Positions 55,875-64,000 of a stretch of DNA of 64,000 bases are shown here, in pieces. The stretch is from Paenibacillus etheri (lineage in GTDB: Bacteria; Bacillota; Bacilli; Paenibacillales; Paenibacillaceae): positions 567,427 to 631,426 of the forward strand of contig NZ_LCZJ02000019.1 in the NCBI RefSeq assembly GCF_001012825.1, in the 5' to 3' direction. The first letter of the stretch is position 1, and each line of letters starts with the position of its first letter. The notes under the pieces are model-generated. The model searched no databases and was not told the origin of the DNA. It saw nothing but the letters and a program-made list of their open reading frames with translations. A program made the translations under genes and the position numbers.

Positions 55875-57122
55875 TTAAAAATAATCAGAGAAATAAGGAT
55901 GCTCTGGTCTTATCAGTCCTTCAAGCAAATGAATTGTGGCTTCATCCGTCTGAATACGGCCAATTCGAGCCAAGTAAGTTGGCCGCTTATAGCCCATTAA
56001 CATGGTTGTTAGGGTAGGAATATCAATCGTAAGTGTAGGATTTACGCCCCCTTCTTGTAGGGTCCCCTTTCCTTCTTTATCTACGGTTAACGTAAATGTC
56101 CCACGGTTCCATTCCAGCATTGGATCGCTCAAGTTAAAAATAAGCTCACAGTCCTTATCCTGTCGCTTAAAAGGATACTGTTCGATAAATAAACGGACAT
56201 CTACAATCCTTGCCATAAAATATGGAGCGATCGTTTCCTTGATATCCCCATCATCTAATATGAACGACAATGGTTCCCCTTTATAAATATCCCCTTTAAC
56301 CAGCTTAATCATTGAAAAGTGCGCACTAATAAAATTCCATAAACCCGTTCGAGCCTCTTCAACAATGTAAACCATCTCTTTGATATAAAATATTTCTTCG
56401 GCGACCCAATATAACAAGTACCCCATGGGTTCATCGTTGTTATTGTAGTAAATACCGACCGTCATATCATCCAAATCCCACCGCAAATATTCTTCCCAAG
56501 CTAGCTCATTACGAATCATCGCCCCGTGATGCTGTACGGCAAACTGATCATAAATCACCTTGATGTCTGGATGTTCAATGGATACGCGTTCTACATTTCC
56601 CGGTACATTTCTCATTTTTGGCAACTGGGTATCCGGTACTTCAAATGATATTTTATCGGTGATGATTTCCCAGCCTTTTCTTCTATAATAAGGGATTGAA
56701 TACGGATAAAGATAAGATATCGATTGTTTACGATCCCGCATTTTAGTTAAAGCATGAAGCATCAGCTTATTCATTAGGCCCAAATTGGCATATTCGGGAT
56801 AGGTTCCAACACCCGTTAGTCCACCCATCTCATAGATATGTCCAAAAATATTAACCTGAAATGGGTATACAGCTAACTGAGAGATGAGCTTGTCTCCATC
56901 AAACCAACCTACAACATCAGCGTACTTCAGGACTGGCAACTTAGCCTGAGTGATTTCACGATTTTCCCAGCCAAAGATTTGCAGATCACGATTGGTCACT
57001 TGAAATACATAACGTAGTAGATTATTAAATTGCTCTGCGTGCTTGGTTTCGACATTGGCTAATCTGATTCGATCCTGTAACTTACTGCGACTCACTGATA
57101 TTACCTCCGATAAATTGTCCAC
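55875..57122 (-). CDS. Eis-type GNAT N-acetyltransferase
   Basis: 415 residues, typical of the Eis family. The N-terminal GNAT domain carries MGGLTGVGTYPEYANLGLMN (acetyl-CoA loop) and the following SYLYPYSIPYYRRKGWEI; a second GNAT-like domain and a C-terminal SCP2-like sterol-carrier fold (ELIFNLSDP...FTLTVDKEGKG) follow, and the C-terminal carboxylate region ends HPYFSDYF. Eis enzymes acetylate amines at several positions, including aminoglycosides in mycobacteria. The natural substrate in Bacilli is unknown. Confidence 0.88.
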   Translation of the reverse strand: MDNLSEVISVSRSKLQDRIRLANVETKHAEQFNNLLRYVFQVTNRDLQIFGWENREITQAKLPVLKYADVVGWFDGDKLISQLAVYPFQVNIFGHIYEMGGLTGVGTYPEYANLGLMNKLMLHALTKMRDRKQSISYLYPYSIPYYRRKGWEIITDKISFEVPDTQLPKMRNVPGNVERVSIEHPDIKVIYDQFAVQHHGAMIRNELAWEEYLRWDLDDMTVGIYYNNNDEPMGYLLYWVAEEIFYIKEMVYIVEEARTGLWNFISAHFSMIKLVKGDIYKGEPLSFILDDGDIKETIAPYFMARIVDVRLFIEQYPFKRQDKDCELIFNLSDPMLEWNRGTFTLTVDKEGKGTLQEGGVNPTLTIDIPTLTTMLMGYKRPTYLARIGRIQTDEATIHLLEGLIRPEHPYFSDYF

Positions 57123-57223
57123 TTTTTCAGCTTAGAATACTAGCTTGTTCACATTGACTCAACGCATAGTATTCTTTATATACGTTGAATCAATGCATAA
57201 GGTGTCCATTATCTTGAGATTTC

Positions 57224-58597
57224 TTAATCCTTCCCTAGTGAATTCCTTTGCAATCTAGGGATCAACGCATAAGCAAATGTAATAAATGGACTTAACCATA
57301 AGAAGGTTGCATAAGGTGCATATTCTATAACGGGTACACCAAGAGTCACCGCGAAGAAGGCCCCACTGACGCCCCATGGAATCAATGGATTAACTAGCGT
57401 TCCGCAATCTTCTAGTGTACGGGATAGTGTCTTCGCTGGAATGCCTCGGCGATTATACTCATCTTTGAACATTTGACCTGGTAAAAGAATCGAAAGATAC
57501 TGTTCACCAGTCATGCCATTTACCGCAATGGATGACGCTCCGCTCATAAGAACAATGCTGCTTTTACACTTGAGTGGTTGAATGAGTTTACGGAAAAAGG
57601 CCTCAATGACACCACAATGCTGAATCAAACCACCTAAGGATAATGCTATTAAGATTAGAGATACAGACCACATCATCGATTGCATTCCTCCGCGATTGAC
57701 GATAGAAGCAACCATTTCATTCGCGATATTACTGTTATATCCGCTCTGCATTACACTAAACCAGACATCGATTTCAGACTGCTGCTGAATCAAAGCCGTC
57801 ACCAGTAGACCACTGACAATACCAACAACTAACGTAGGCAGGATCGGAATCCGTTTAATCGAACAAGCAATAACAGCTAGCGGAGATAACAGCGTTAACC
57901 AATGAATATGGAATCCATCTTGCAACGCAAGCTTGATGTCCTTAATCGAAGATAAGTCGATCGAATTCCCTTTTGGTGCGAACAGAAAAAAGAGAGTGGT
58001 GATAAGAAGCGCCGGCACCGTAGTGTATGCCATGTTACGAATATGTGTAAACAAGGATATCCCAGCCACTGCAGGTGCAAAATTCGTTGTATCGGAAAGT
58101 GGCGACATTTTATCACCAAAACATGCCCCACTGATAATCGCTCCAGCAGCCAGGGTTGTGGAAATACCCGTAGTTACTGCAATTCCCATTAAAGCAACGC
58201 CGATCGTGCTTACTGTCGTGAATGAGCTTCCAGTAAACATCGAGACGATGATCGTGACATATAATGCACTCACTGCAAAATAATTCGGATTAATATAATC
58301 CATTCCATAGTATAAAAGTGACGGTACCGTACCGCTCATCATCCACACAGCGATCAGAATTCCGATCAGCATGAGGATAAGAATCGGCATGATGGCCGTT
58401 TGTATGCCTTGAATAATGGCTGATTCGATCTTCTTCCAAGAGAAACCAAACATCCCTAGTAAGACGGCCGTGCCTATTGTAGTTACGAGAAGCGGTAGAT
58501 GCGGCTCCGCTTTCAATAGAAAGATGGAGACAAATAGGAGTGCTAGAATAAAAATGATGATGATCATGCTTTTTGAGAAACTAAGCTGTCGTTCCAT
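57224..58597 (-). CDS. NhaC-type Na+/H+ antiporter
   Basis: 457 residues from the ATG at 58597 (AAGGAG ten bases upstream; a start 20 codons earlier lacks one). Ten or more hydrophobic segments. NhaC hallmarks are present: FTGSSFTTVSTIGVALMGIA, SGACFGDKMSPLSDTTNFAP and, in the second half, LSRTLEDCGTLVNPLIPWGV. It exchanges sodium for protons, or malate/lactate in some NhaC paralogues (MleN). Single gene. The short stretch 57123-57223 holds two near-repeats of TTGANTCAANGCATA that might be regulatory. Confidence 0.88.
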   Translation of the reverse strand: MERQLSFSKSMIIIIFILALLFVSIFLLKAEPHLPLLVTTIGTAVLLGMFGFSWKKIESAIIQGIQTAIMPILILMLIGILIAVWMMSGTVPSLLYYGMDYINPNYFAVSALYVTIIVSMFTGSSFTTVSTIGVALMGIAVTTGISTTLAAGAIISGACFGDKMSPLSDTTNFAPAVAGISLFTHIRNMAYTTVPALLITTLFFLFAPKGNSIDLSSIKDIKLALQDGFHIHWLTLLSPLAVIACSIKRIPILPTLVVGIVSGLLVTALIQQQSEIDVWFSVMQSGYNSNIANEMVASIVNRGGMQSMMWSVSLILIALSLGGLIQHCGVIEAFFRKLIQPLKCKSSIVLMSGASSIAVNGMTGEQYLSILLPGQMFKDEYNRRGIPAKTLSRTLEDCGTLVNPLIPWGVSGAFFAVTLGVPVIEYAPYATFLWLSPFITFAYALIPRLQRNSLGKD

Positions 58598-58775
58598 AAC
58601 GATAATGCTCCTTAACATTGTATTGGGTATAAAAATAATGATCGAACGCTTCCACACTTTTAAGCTTTTTGGCTTTTTGGCATTGAAGCGCAGAGGTAAT
58701 CTTAACGAAAAGAATGAGAACAGTCAATGTAAAGAACATACATTGAAGGATTTTCCATAAAAAGTTCATAAATAT
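58598..58775. other. Intergenic stretch without a supported gene
   Basis: AT-rich leader of the antiporter gene. A 70-codon minus-strand frame here begins at a TTG inside the neighbouring terminator hairpin, has no ribosome site and is not accepted. Confidence 0.55.
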
Positions 58776-58808
58776 ATAAAAAAGTGCTGGCAATTATGCC
58801 AACACTTT
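58776..58808 (-). terminator. Terminator of the second sugar-ABC operon
   Basis: Stem AAAGTGTTGGCA / TGCCAGCACTTT with a four-base loop and a following TTTTATATA on the minus strand, after the stop of the 838-residue gene. Confidence 0.85.
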
Positions 58809-58830
58809 TGACTTGATTCTTTACCCTATT

Positions 58831-61347
58831 TTAATTGCCTGTGCTTCCACTACCATTAGGTTTTCTCGATTCAGATGCTTTGTAAGTTATCGGGTAGGAT
58901 TGACTCCCTAGCAACACCCTATGACCTTGGAATTCATCATATAAATTTATACGGAAGCTTCCTCCCCTTAATTTATTGTAAAGGTTACTATTAAATGAAG
59001 TTGTGTATGACTTATTTTTACCCATTGGCAAATCAGTCCCCATTACCAAAGTCTTCTCCATAGATTGTCCGTAAGGGTCAATAAGCTCTAAGACTAACTT
59101 ATGCTCATAGGCACCTGCTTCAAAATCTTCTTGTTCGGATAAGCTATAATTTACAGCTATATCTAATGTGTCCCTCTCTTCAGTAATGTAACCCACTGCA
59201 TTTGCAACCGAAAGGTTGTAAGGGAATAGATCAACACTTATTAGATTATTCTGTGAGATTACTGCTTTAGGGGTAAGTGCTAATTTAACACTATTGATAA
59301 ATCCAGTTGATGTCCCCTCTAGATCTGTAAGCTTACCGTCAGCAACCCCTTCTCCAATATATAGCACAAGCTGAGAGGTATCCACACCTTGGGGAAGCTT
59401 ACTCCAGATGGTAACCAATTTTTTACCATTTGGGCTTGTTGGCGTTGTCGATTGGCTAACCATCGCGTTGAAAAATTGGTTATCAGGTGTTTTGTAATAA
59501 GCTACCAGCTGTGCCTGTTTCGACTGGCGTGGTTCTTCGCTAATCATTTCCAGTTCCGTATAGATCAAATTAGATTTGTTAGAATTATATGCGGTTGTCC
59601 GACGCTCACGGACTTCTGCTTTTTTGCCTAACGAATTCATATGATGAGATTCACCTGCAGCAATCGTATGGATCACATTATTTAGCGAGTTTGAATACAT
59701 GGAGAGAAACTTCGTGACTTCATCTCCAGAGGTATCTTGTAGCACAATTTTCAGCTGATTGAAGCTATAAGAATATGGCACTTTCGCTATCACAAATATC
59801 TCTTTTGTTTCATTAGGAGCTAGTGACGTTTGCGAATTTGTGGTCACGATCTGGGCTGTACTGCTCAGATCACTCATTCCTGCTTTGACTATAGCTTTTA
59901 AAGAAGGTAGCTGTACTGAGGTTAAGCCTGTGTTGCGGATGCTGATATTAGTTACGATTTGATCACCATCATCCCAAGGTAACCGCTGATAGGATCCAAG
60001 CTTCACCATGAACTTCCCGTACCTGTTCTCGACCATATACTCTTGTCCCATCAGATTATTATGTTCTAGAGCATACGGAATGTTATACAACGCAGTTGGA
60101 AAAACAACCTTGTCATCAACAGCGGGTTCCGTCCACTCCAGCTTTAACGTACCTTGATTAAGTGTTAATGGCACATCCGCACTGAGACTGACGATCTTTT
60201 CTTCAAGTGGTTTCAATATTACATTCGTAAGTGCTTTTGAATCTACCGGAATACTTAATCCTTCAGCAGCTTTAACCGTAAGCTCATATGCAGGTAGCGT
60301 GACAGGTTTATTCCCAAGATTCTTTAGGCGGAATTGAAGATTCCATTTCGCAAAGTCATTTTCCGAATATACGGAAGCACTCTTCAATTGCGTTTCAACC
60401 GTGTTATTCTTGATAGAAATCTTTTTCACAGCATAATTAGCCACAGCGAAGTCAGAAGTTGTTACTGAAGGAAGCTTAAAAGATTTAACAGGTAGCATTA
60501 TTTTCAAAGCTTCATCTTCTTGTGCAAATTGCAAGATCATTTGTTCAGTCTTCATATAGGAAGGAACTTCAGTTAAATAATAAATCGTCTTCTTTTCTTG
60601 GGACTGTACATTGAAACTGCTGCTAGCATCCTCCTGCTTAAGTTCGAACACCGAACCACCAGCTGATCTCAGGTACGCAATATAAGTAGAATTGCTTAGC
60701 ACTTTTTTACCCAAATTCGTGTAACTAACGCCAACTCTCATATAGACTTTTCCATTCCTTTTAAGCCTTTGCATACTTTCCGCTTTGATATCAACTTGCA
60801 GATTATCCAGCGTGAGCTTCTTGCTCTGGCCTTGAGGAACGACAACTGAATAACTTGCCGGAATGGAGAATACCCCCAGCTTTTTCTGATAATCCTGGCT
60901 ACTGAAATCCCACATAAATAGGGTCACTTTGGTGCCGTTTAATTTTGTAGACTCTCCAATATTCACGTAGTAAGTTACAATTTGACTACTCTGTGGAGGA
61001 ATATTTTTTTTAGTAACATCTCTCGTGACAGGTTTACCTTGTATGACTGTCCCCCCAGTTGTAGTAACCCTTGAGAAATAATCTACGTGAGCTACACTAT
61101 TGGTACTACTATTGCTGTAACTAAGTGTGTATATAAGTATATTACCGCTCGGTTGCTCTAAAATATCCATATCTATTAGCTTCACGTTGACATTGTTCTT
61201 TAAAGCGATCGACCCAAGTTTATCAAGAGTGAATACCGCTGCAGTTGAAGCAATTGCCGATACTGCGTATATGCTGTTTGCAAGAGATTGGCTTAACATC
61301 AGTGCACTGAGCAGAACTACAGCATATGTTTTTAGTGATTTGTGCAT
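58831..61347 (-). CDS. Large secreted protein with repeated beta-sandwich domains, function unknown
   Basis: 838 residues; GGAGG eight bases before the ATG. Signal peptide (about 1-28, KTYAVVLLSALMLSQSLANSI) but no lipobox, SLH or LPXTG. The rest is almost entirely beta-strand and falls into about five immunoglobulin-like units of 120-150 residues, each with a pattern of LKNLGNKPVTLP or IRNTGLTSVQLP followed by KPLEEK or APNETK, as in DUF4352-type and archaeal-flagellin-like adhesive domains. The last 40 residues are Ser/Gly/Lys-rich. Last gene of the operon with the binding protein and HlyD adaptor, so it probably works with the transporter as a surface accessory. No enzymatic motif is visible. 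Confidence 0.8.
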   Translation of the reverse strand: MHKSLKTYAVVLLSALMLSQSLANSIYAVSAIASTAAVFTLDKLGSIALKNNVNVKLIDMDILEQPSGNILIYTLSYSNSSTNSVAHVDYFSRVTTTGGTVIQGKPVTRDVTKKNIPPQSSQIVTYYVNIGESTKLNGTKVTLFMWDFSSQDYQKKLGVFSIPASYSVVVPQGQSKKLTLDNLQVDIKAESMQRLKRNGKVYMRVGVSYTNLGKKVLSNSTYIAYLRSAGGSVFELKQEDASSSFNVQSQEKKTIYYLTEVPSYMKTEQMILQFAQEDEALKIMLPVKSFKLPSVTTSDFAVANYAVKKISIKNNTVETQLKSASVYSENDFAKWNLQFRLKNLGNKPVTLPAYELTVKAAEGLSIPVDSKALTNVILKPLEEKIVSLSADVPLTLNQGTLKLEWTEPAVDDKVVFPTALYNIPYALEHNNLMGQEYMVENRYGKFMVKLGSYQRLPWDDGDQIVTNISIRNTGLTSVQLPSLKAIVKAGMSDLSSTAQIVTTNSQTSLAPNETKEIFVIAKVPYSYSFNQLKIVLQDTSGDEVTKFLSMYSNSLNNVIHTIAAGESHHMNSLGKKAEVRERRTTAYNSNKSNLIYTELEMISEEPRQSKQAQLVAYYKTPDNQFFNAMVSQSTTPTSPNGKKLVTIWSKLPQGVDTSQLVLYIGEGVADGKLTDLEGTSTGFINSVKLALTPKAVISQNNLISVDLFPYNLSVANAVGYITEERDTLDIAVNYSLSEQEDFEAGAYEHKLVLELIDPYGQSMEKTLVMGTDLPMGKNKSYTTSFNSNLYNKLRGGSFRINLYDEFQGHRVLLGSQSYPITYKASESRKPNGSGSTGN

Positions 61348-61384
61348 GAGTCTCCCTCCATATACAAAATCCTGTTCAATACAT

Positions 61385-62725
61385 CTATTCGTTTAGAACG
61401 GTTGCTACTCGATTCTGGATCAGCTTTGCAACATCTTCCGCAGATTTTTGTCCACTGAAGAATGATGAGGACTCCTCTCCAATAATAGAAAGCACTTTAG
61501 TATCCAGTTCCGCATATTGATCTACCGTATGAATGATTTCTTTAAACTTAGTAAATTCTTCATCAGAAACCTTAGCCGCTTTTCCGGTTGGAAGCTTATA
61601 TGCTCCACTTTTCACCTTTTCCTGAACATCGTTTAAATTCTTATCGTTCACTGATTGGAGCAGAGAGAATCCTTCTTTATCTTGCAAGGACTGTGCTTCT
61701 TCAGATAACAAGAAGGTCATAAACTTATAAGCTTCTTCTTTCACCGGAGTATTGGCTTGTATGGCGAGCGATGATGAAGGAATGATTCTCATACCACCAG
61801 TCTGACCTGCATGTGGCTTTTGAAGGTACACCGGATTTTCAAAGTAAGAATATGGACCATCGATAAAGTCTGTTGGTGACCATATAACGATGGAGTTAAA
61901 AAGCTGATTACCTATCTCCGCTGGCTCCGAAGTCATAACTTGTTCTTTATACATTTTCTTGACTTGTTCCAACAGCTCCACAAAATCAGGCGAGTCGAAC
62001 TTCGCTTGTTTCGCTTCACTATCAACAAACAAATTATAATTATCAATAGCCATTTCTTGGAGTGTCATTTCCGGCGGGTACTCCGTTAGGGCATAAAGTT
62101 TGTTTTTACCGTCCTTCCCAGCCTGTTGTATAATTTCCTTCGATAGCTCTCCAAACTCTTTCCAATTCCACTTCTTATCGTCAATCTTCACATTTGAGTT
62201 CTTAATCATATTTCCATCACCTATGAACGCTCTAAAAGCGAACCCGGTAGGAATGAAGTATAGACCGTCGTTCACCTTCATTGCGTCCAAAACATTCATT
62301 TCTAAATCGCTCTTATTTACCGTTTTATCTTGTTCAAATATATCATTCATGTTCACAAGCATCTTTTTACTCACATAATCATTGATTGAAAAGGCGCTTA
62401 CATCAAAAATATCTGCACCTTTTCCAGAAAGTAGGGCTGTATTCGTTGCTTTTTTATATTCTACATAACCATTCTCCCCCCACTCATTTCCCACTTCTTT
62501 ATATGCCTTAATTTGCAGGTCGATATCCGGGTATTTCGCTTCAAACTTTTTCTCTAGCGCCTGATAGAATGCACTCGATTCTGCCAGAGATAGAGTCAAG
62601 ATTGTCTTCCCCTCTTCAGTTGTCGTTTTCCCCTTACTTTCCACTTTCTCATTACCTCCGGAATTACATGCCGTTGTCATTATTAAAGCACCCATTAATA
62701 GTACAAAAATAGACCTTTTAAACAT
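61385..62725 (-). CDS. Sugar-binding lipoprotein of second ABC operon
   Basis: 446 residues; AGGAGG before the ATG. Lipoprotein signal with lipid Cys20 (VLLMGALIMTTACNSGG). Family-1 extracellular solute-binding fold: ILTLSLAESSAFYQALEKKF, KGADIFDVSAFSINDYVSKK, GLYFIPTGFAFRAFIGD and EEAYKFMTFLLSEEAQSLQD. It should deliver a carbohydrate or related ligand to the permease encoded upstream. The ligand-binding aromatic residues differ from maltose-type proteins, and specificity is unknown. Its neighbours, an HlyD adaptor and a large secreted protein, are not normal for an uptake operon. Confidence 0.88.
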   Translation of the reverse strand: MFKRSIFVLLMGALIMTTACNSGGNEKVESKGKTTTEEGKTILTLSLAESSAFYQALEKKFEAKYPDIDLQIKAYKEVGNEWGENGYVEYKKATNTALLSGKGADIFDVSAFSINDYVSKKMLVNMNDIFEQDKTVNKSDLEMNVLDAMKVNDGLYFIPTGFAFRAFIGDGNMIKNSNVKIDDKKWNWKEFGELSKEIIQQAGKDGKNKLYALTEYPPEMTLQEMAIDNYNLFVDSEAKQAKFDSPDFVELLEQVKKMYKEQVMTSEPAEIGNQLFNSIVIWSPTDFIDGPYSYFENPVYLQKPHAGQTGGMRIIPSSSLAIQANTPVKEEAYKFMTFLLSEEAQSLQDKEGFSLLQSVNDKNLNDVQEKVKSGAYKLPTGKAAKVSDEEFTKFKEIIHTVDQYAELDTKVLSIIGEESSSFFSGQKSAEDVAKLIQNRVATVLNE

Positions 62726-62763
62726 TTGGTTTCCTCCTACTATTTTCTCGTTTATATGAATTC

Positions 62764-63924
62764 TTATTGCAGTCGAACTCGGTTCCCGTCTTCAAGAGGT
62801 TCACTACTTTCCAGAATAATTGAATCCTCCTCATAGAGAATATCCGATTGAATCATTGTTTCTTTCTCGTTTTTTTCACTGGAGTGAATACGAACTTTTT
62901 GAGCGACAAAGACATTGCCTAATGCCCCCCGCTGCTCGTCAACTTTATAGACAAACAAACCTTCGCGATCCTCATGAATAGCTTCATTCGATAGAAGTAA
63001 ACCCTCTTGGATGGATTGTTTCTCGAATTTGATCCGCGCCTGTTCACCCCCTTTAAGTTCTGGATCAACGATTTTGATTCTCAGGGCCTTTTGAGCAATG
63101 GTTTGTGCTTTCCCCGACTCATTACTAGAAGAGCTATCAGTACGTGACTCTGAATTCGCAACTTCTTCGATGGAGCCGCTTAGGGTACGGGCTTCTTGTC
63201 CATGATTCATATCAACCTCGACCTCTATCTTTTCTCCAGCAGAAATTCCCAAACTAGACAAATGCGCGGAATCCACAATAATATCCAATCTGTAACCCCG
63301 ACTACTGTTGGATACAATTACATCCGGTTCTCCCATTGAAGTTAACCCTTCGACGGCATTTAGTTTTGAAATCAGACCATCGAACGGAGAGAGTAGTTGT
63401 TTTTCGCTTGTTAGACGATTTTTCAGCCCGCTAATCTTATTTTCCTGGGCTAAGATATCTAACTTACCTTTTTCGATATCACGTCTTGCATTTCTGATTT
63501 TGAATTCATCCTCTTCCAGCGCGGATTGGATGTACTGATCTTGCCTATTCTGTTGATCAATTTTCTGTTTTTCTAAATTTGTTATTTCATCTTTCAATTC
63601 TTGCTCAGCAGTTTTGCTCTCATAGATAATAAGCTTTTGTCCCTTTTTTATACGTTGTCCTTCTTTCACAAGAATTTGTTCGACCTTTAGTCCGGAAGTA
63701 TTCGAAAGTTTAACTTCAGCTAGTGGTTGCAATATCCCACCACCTTCAATCGTAAATAAAAGATTACCCTTTGTTGGTTTTTCGGTTCTCACTTTCGGCA
63801 ACGTCAAAGACTGTATCGTGTTACTGAATAATGTAAAAAACAATAACAACCCCATAAAAACCATGAAGACGACTTGAATATTTCGTTTGCGTCTACGATC
63901 AGTCAGCTTTATACCTAACTCCAT
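62764..63924 (-). CDS. HlyD/RND-type membrane-fusion adaptor
   Basis: 386 residues from the ATG at 63924, behind GGAGGAG; a TTG that overlaps the preceding stop lies ahead of the ribosome site and is rejected. A membrane anchor at about 17-40 is followed by the first half of a lipoyl domain (GGILQPLAEVKLSNTSGLKV, EGQRIKKGQKLIIYESKT), a coiled-coil hairpin of about 70 residues, the second lipoyl half (SPFDGLISKLNAVEGLTSMG), then beta-barrel and membrane-proximal domains. Such adaptors normally serve ABC or MacB-type exporters, yet this one sits between a sugar permease and a sugar-binding lipoprotein. It may brace a surface complex, or pair with an export system encoded beyond the window. Confidence 0.88.
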   Translation of the reverse strand: MELGIKLTDRRRKRNIQVVFMVFMGLLLFFTLFSNTIQSLTLPKVRTEKPTKGNLLFTIEGGGILQPLAEVKLSNTSGLKVEQILVKEGQRIKKGQKLIIYESKTAEQELKDEITNLEKQKIDQQNRQDQYIQSALEEDEFKIRNARRDIEKGKLDILAQENKISGLKNRLTSEKQLLSPFDGLISKLNAVEGLTSMGEPDVIVSNSSRGYRLDIIVDSAHLSSLGISAGEKIEVEVDMNHGQEARTLSGSIEEVANSESRTDSSSSNESGKAQTIAQKALRIKIVDPELKGGEQARIKFEKQSIQEGLLLSNEAIHEDREGLFVYKVDEQRGALGNVFVAQKVRIHSSEKNEKETMIQSDILYEEDSIILESSEPLEDGNRVRLQ

Positions 63925-63944
63925 ATCCCGTCTTTCTCCTCCAA

Positions 63945-64000
63945 TCAACCTTTGATACCAGACAATTGAATGCCTTCAATAAAATAGGATTCCGCATACA
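63945..64000 (-). CDS. C-terminus of a sugar ABC permease (cut by window)
   Basis: Seventeen codons in frame to a TGA at 63945: YAESYFIEGIQLSGIKG. This matches the usual C-terminal tail of MalG-type permeases (YFV.G...G..KG). It ends about 20 bases before the adaptor gene start and is the upstream member of this operon. Confidence 0.65.
   Translation of the reverse strand, partial: YAESYFIEGIQLSGIKG

Noticed and set aside
58581-58793. 70-codon minus-strand frame upstream of the antiporter
   Set aside because: It starts at a TTG inside a terminator stem, lacks a ribosome site and overlaps the antiporter start.

Overview
The window looks like a chromosomal segment of a Paenibacillus-type, endospore-forming, Gram-positive bacterium. 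The evidence is AT-rich DNA with strong AGGAGG ribosome sites, TTG/GTG starts, a SpoVB-type flippase, a squalene-hopene/sporulenol-type cyclase, several YesM/YesN and OmpR-type two-component genes, and very large secreted glycosidases ending in SLH cell-surface anchors. The genus is an inference from gene content; no rRNA or tRNA gene was seen.

1-29.7 kb (all minus strand) is a carbohydrate-utilisation locus. In transcription order it encodes a YesN-type regulator, a YesM-type sensor kinase, a sugar-binding lipoprotein, two MalF/MalG-type permeases, a cytoplasmic LacZ-type GH2 beta-galactosidase, a 2342-residue SLH protein combining a GH30 (endo-beta-1,6-galactanase-like) and a GH43 (exo-beta-1,3-galactanase-like) domain, and a >4196-residue SLH protein combining GH95, GH110 and GH2 catalytic domains with many carbohydrate-binding modules. 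The most coherent reading is a surface-anchored system for a terminally decorated type II arabinogalactan or a similar galactose/fucose-capped glycan. Galactanases cut the backbone, GH110/GH95/GH2 strip Gal, Fuc and Gal caps, the ABC importer takes up products and the LacZ-type enzyme finishes them inside. Three cre-like boxes suggest CcpA control. No ATPase gene is present, so the importer probably uses a shared MsmX-type ATPase.

30-38 kb is a mixed region: a small membrane protein, an unusual protein with a Cys-rich N-terminus and a TIR/deoxyribosyltransferase-like C-terminus, an aldo-keto reductase, a nitroreductase, a His-rich small protein with a strong palindromic operator, a soluble chemoreceptor, an aldehyde dehydrogenase and an OsmC-type peroxidase. 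38-47 kb carries the triterpene cyclase, SpoVB-like flippase, a circularly permuted GH3 and an MFS transporter. From 31.6 to 49.8 kb there are seven or eight gene relics (ricin lectin, MerR, ABC half-transporter, ArsR-rhodanese, mannonate dehydratase, GH43-CBM6, GNAT), marking a zone of gene erosion.

47.8-58.6 kb holds an Lsa/Vga-type ABC-F ribosome-protection gene with a textbook leader-peptide attenuator, a CueP-like copper protein, an NmrA-like oxidoreductase, an OmpR-type two-component pair, an M23 lipoprotein, a coiled-coil protein, an Eis-type acetyltransferase and an NhaC-type antiporter. 58.8-64 kb is a second minus-strand sugar ABC operon with an unusual composition: a permease (cut by the window edge), an HlyD-type adaptor, a sugar-binding lipoprotein and a large secreted protein of unknown function.
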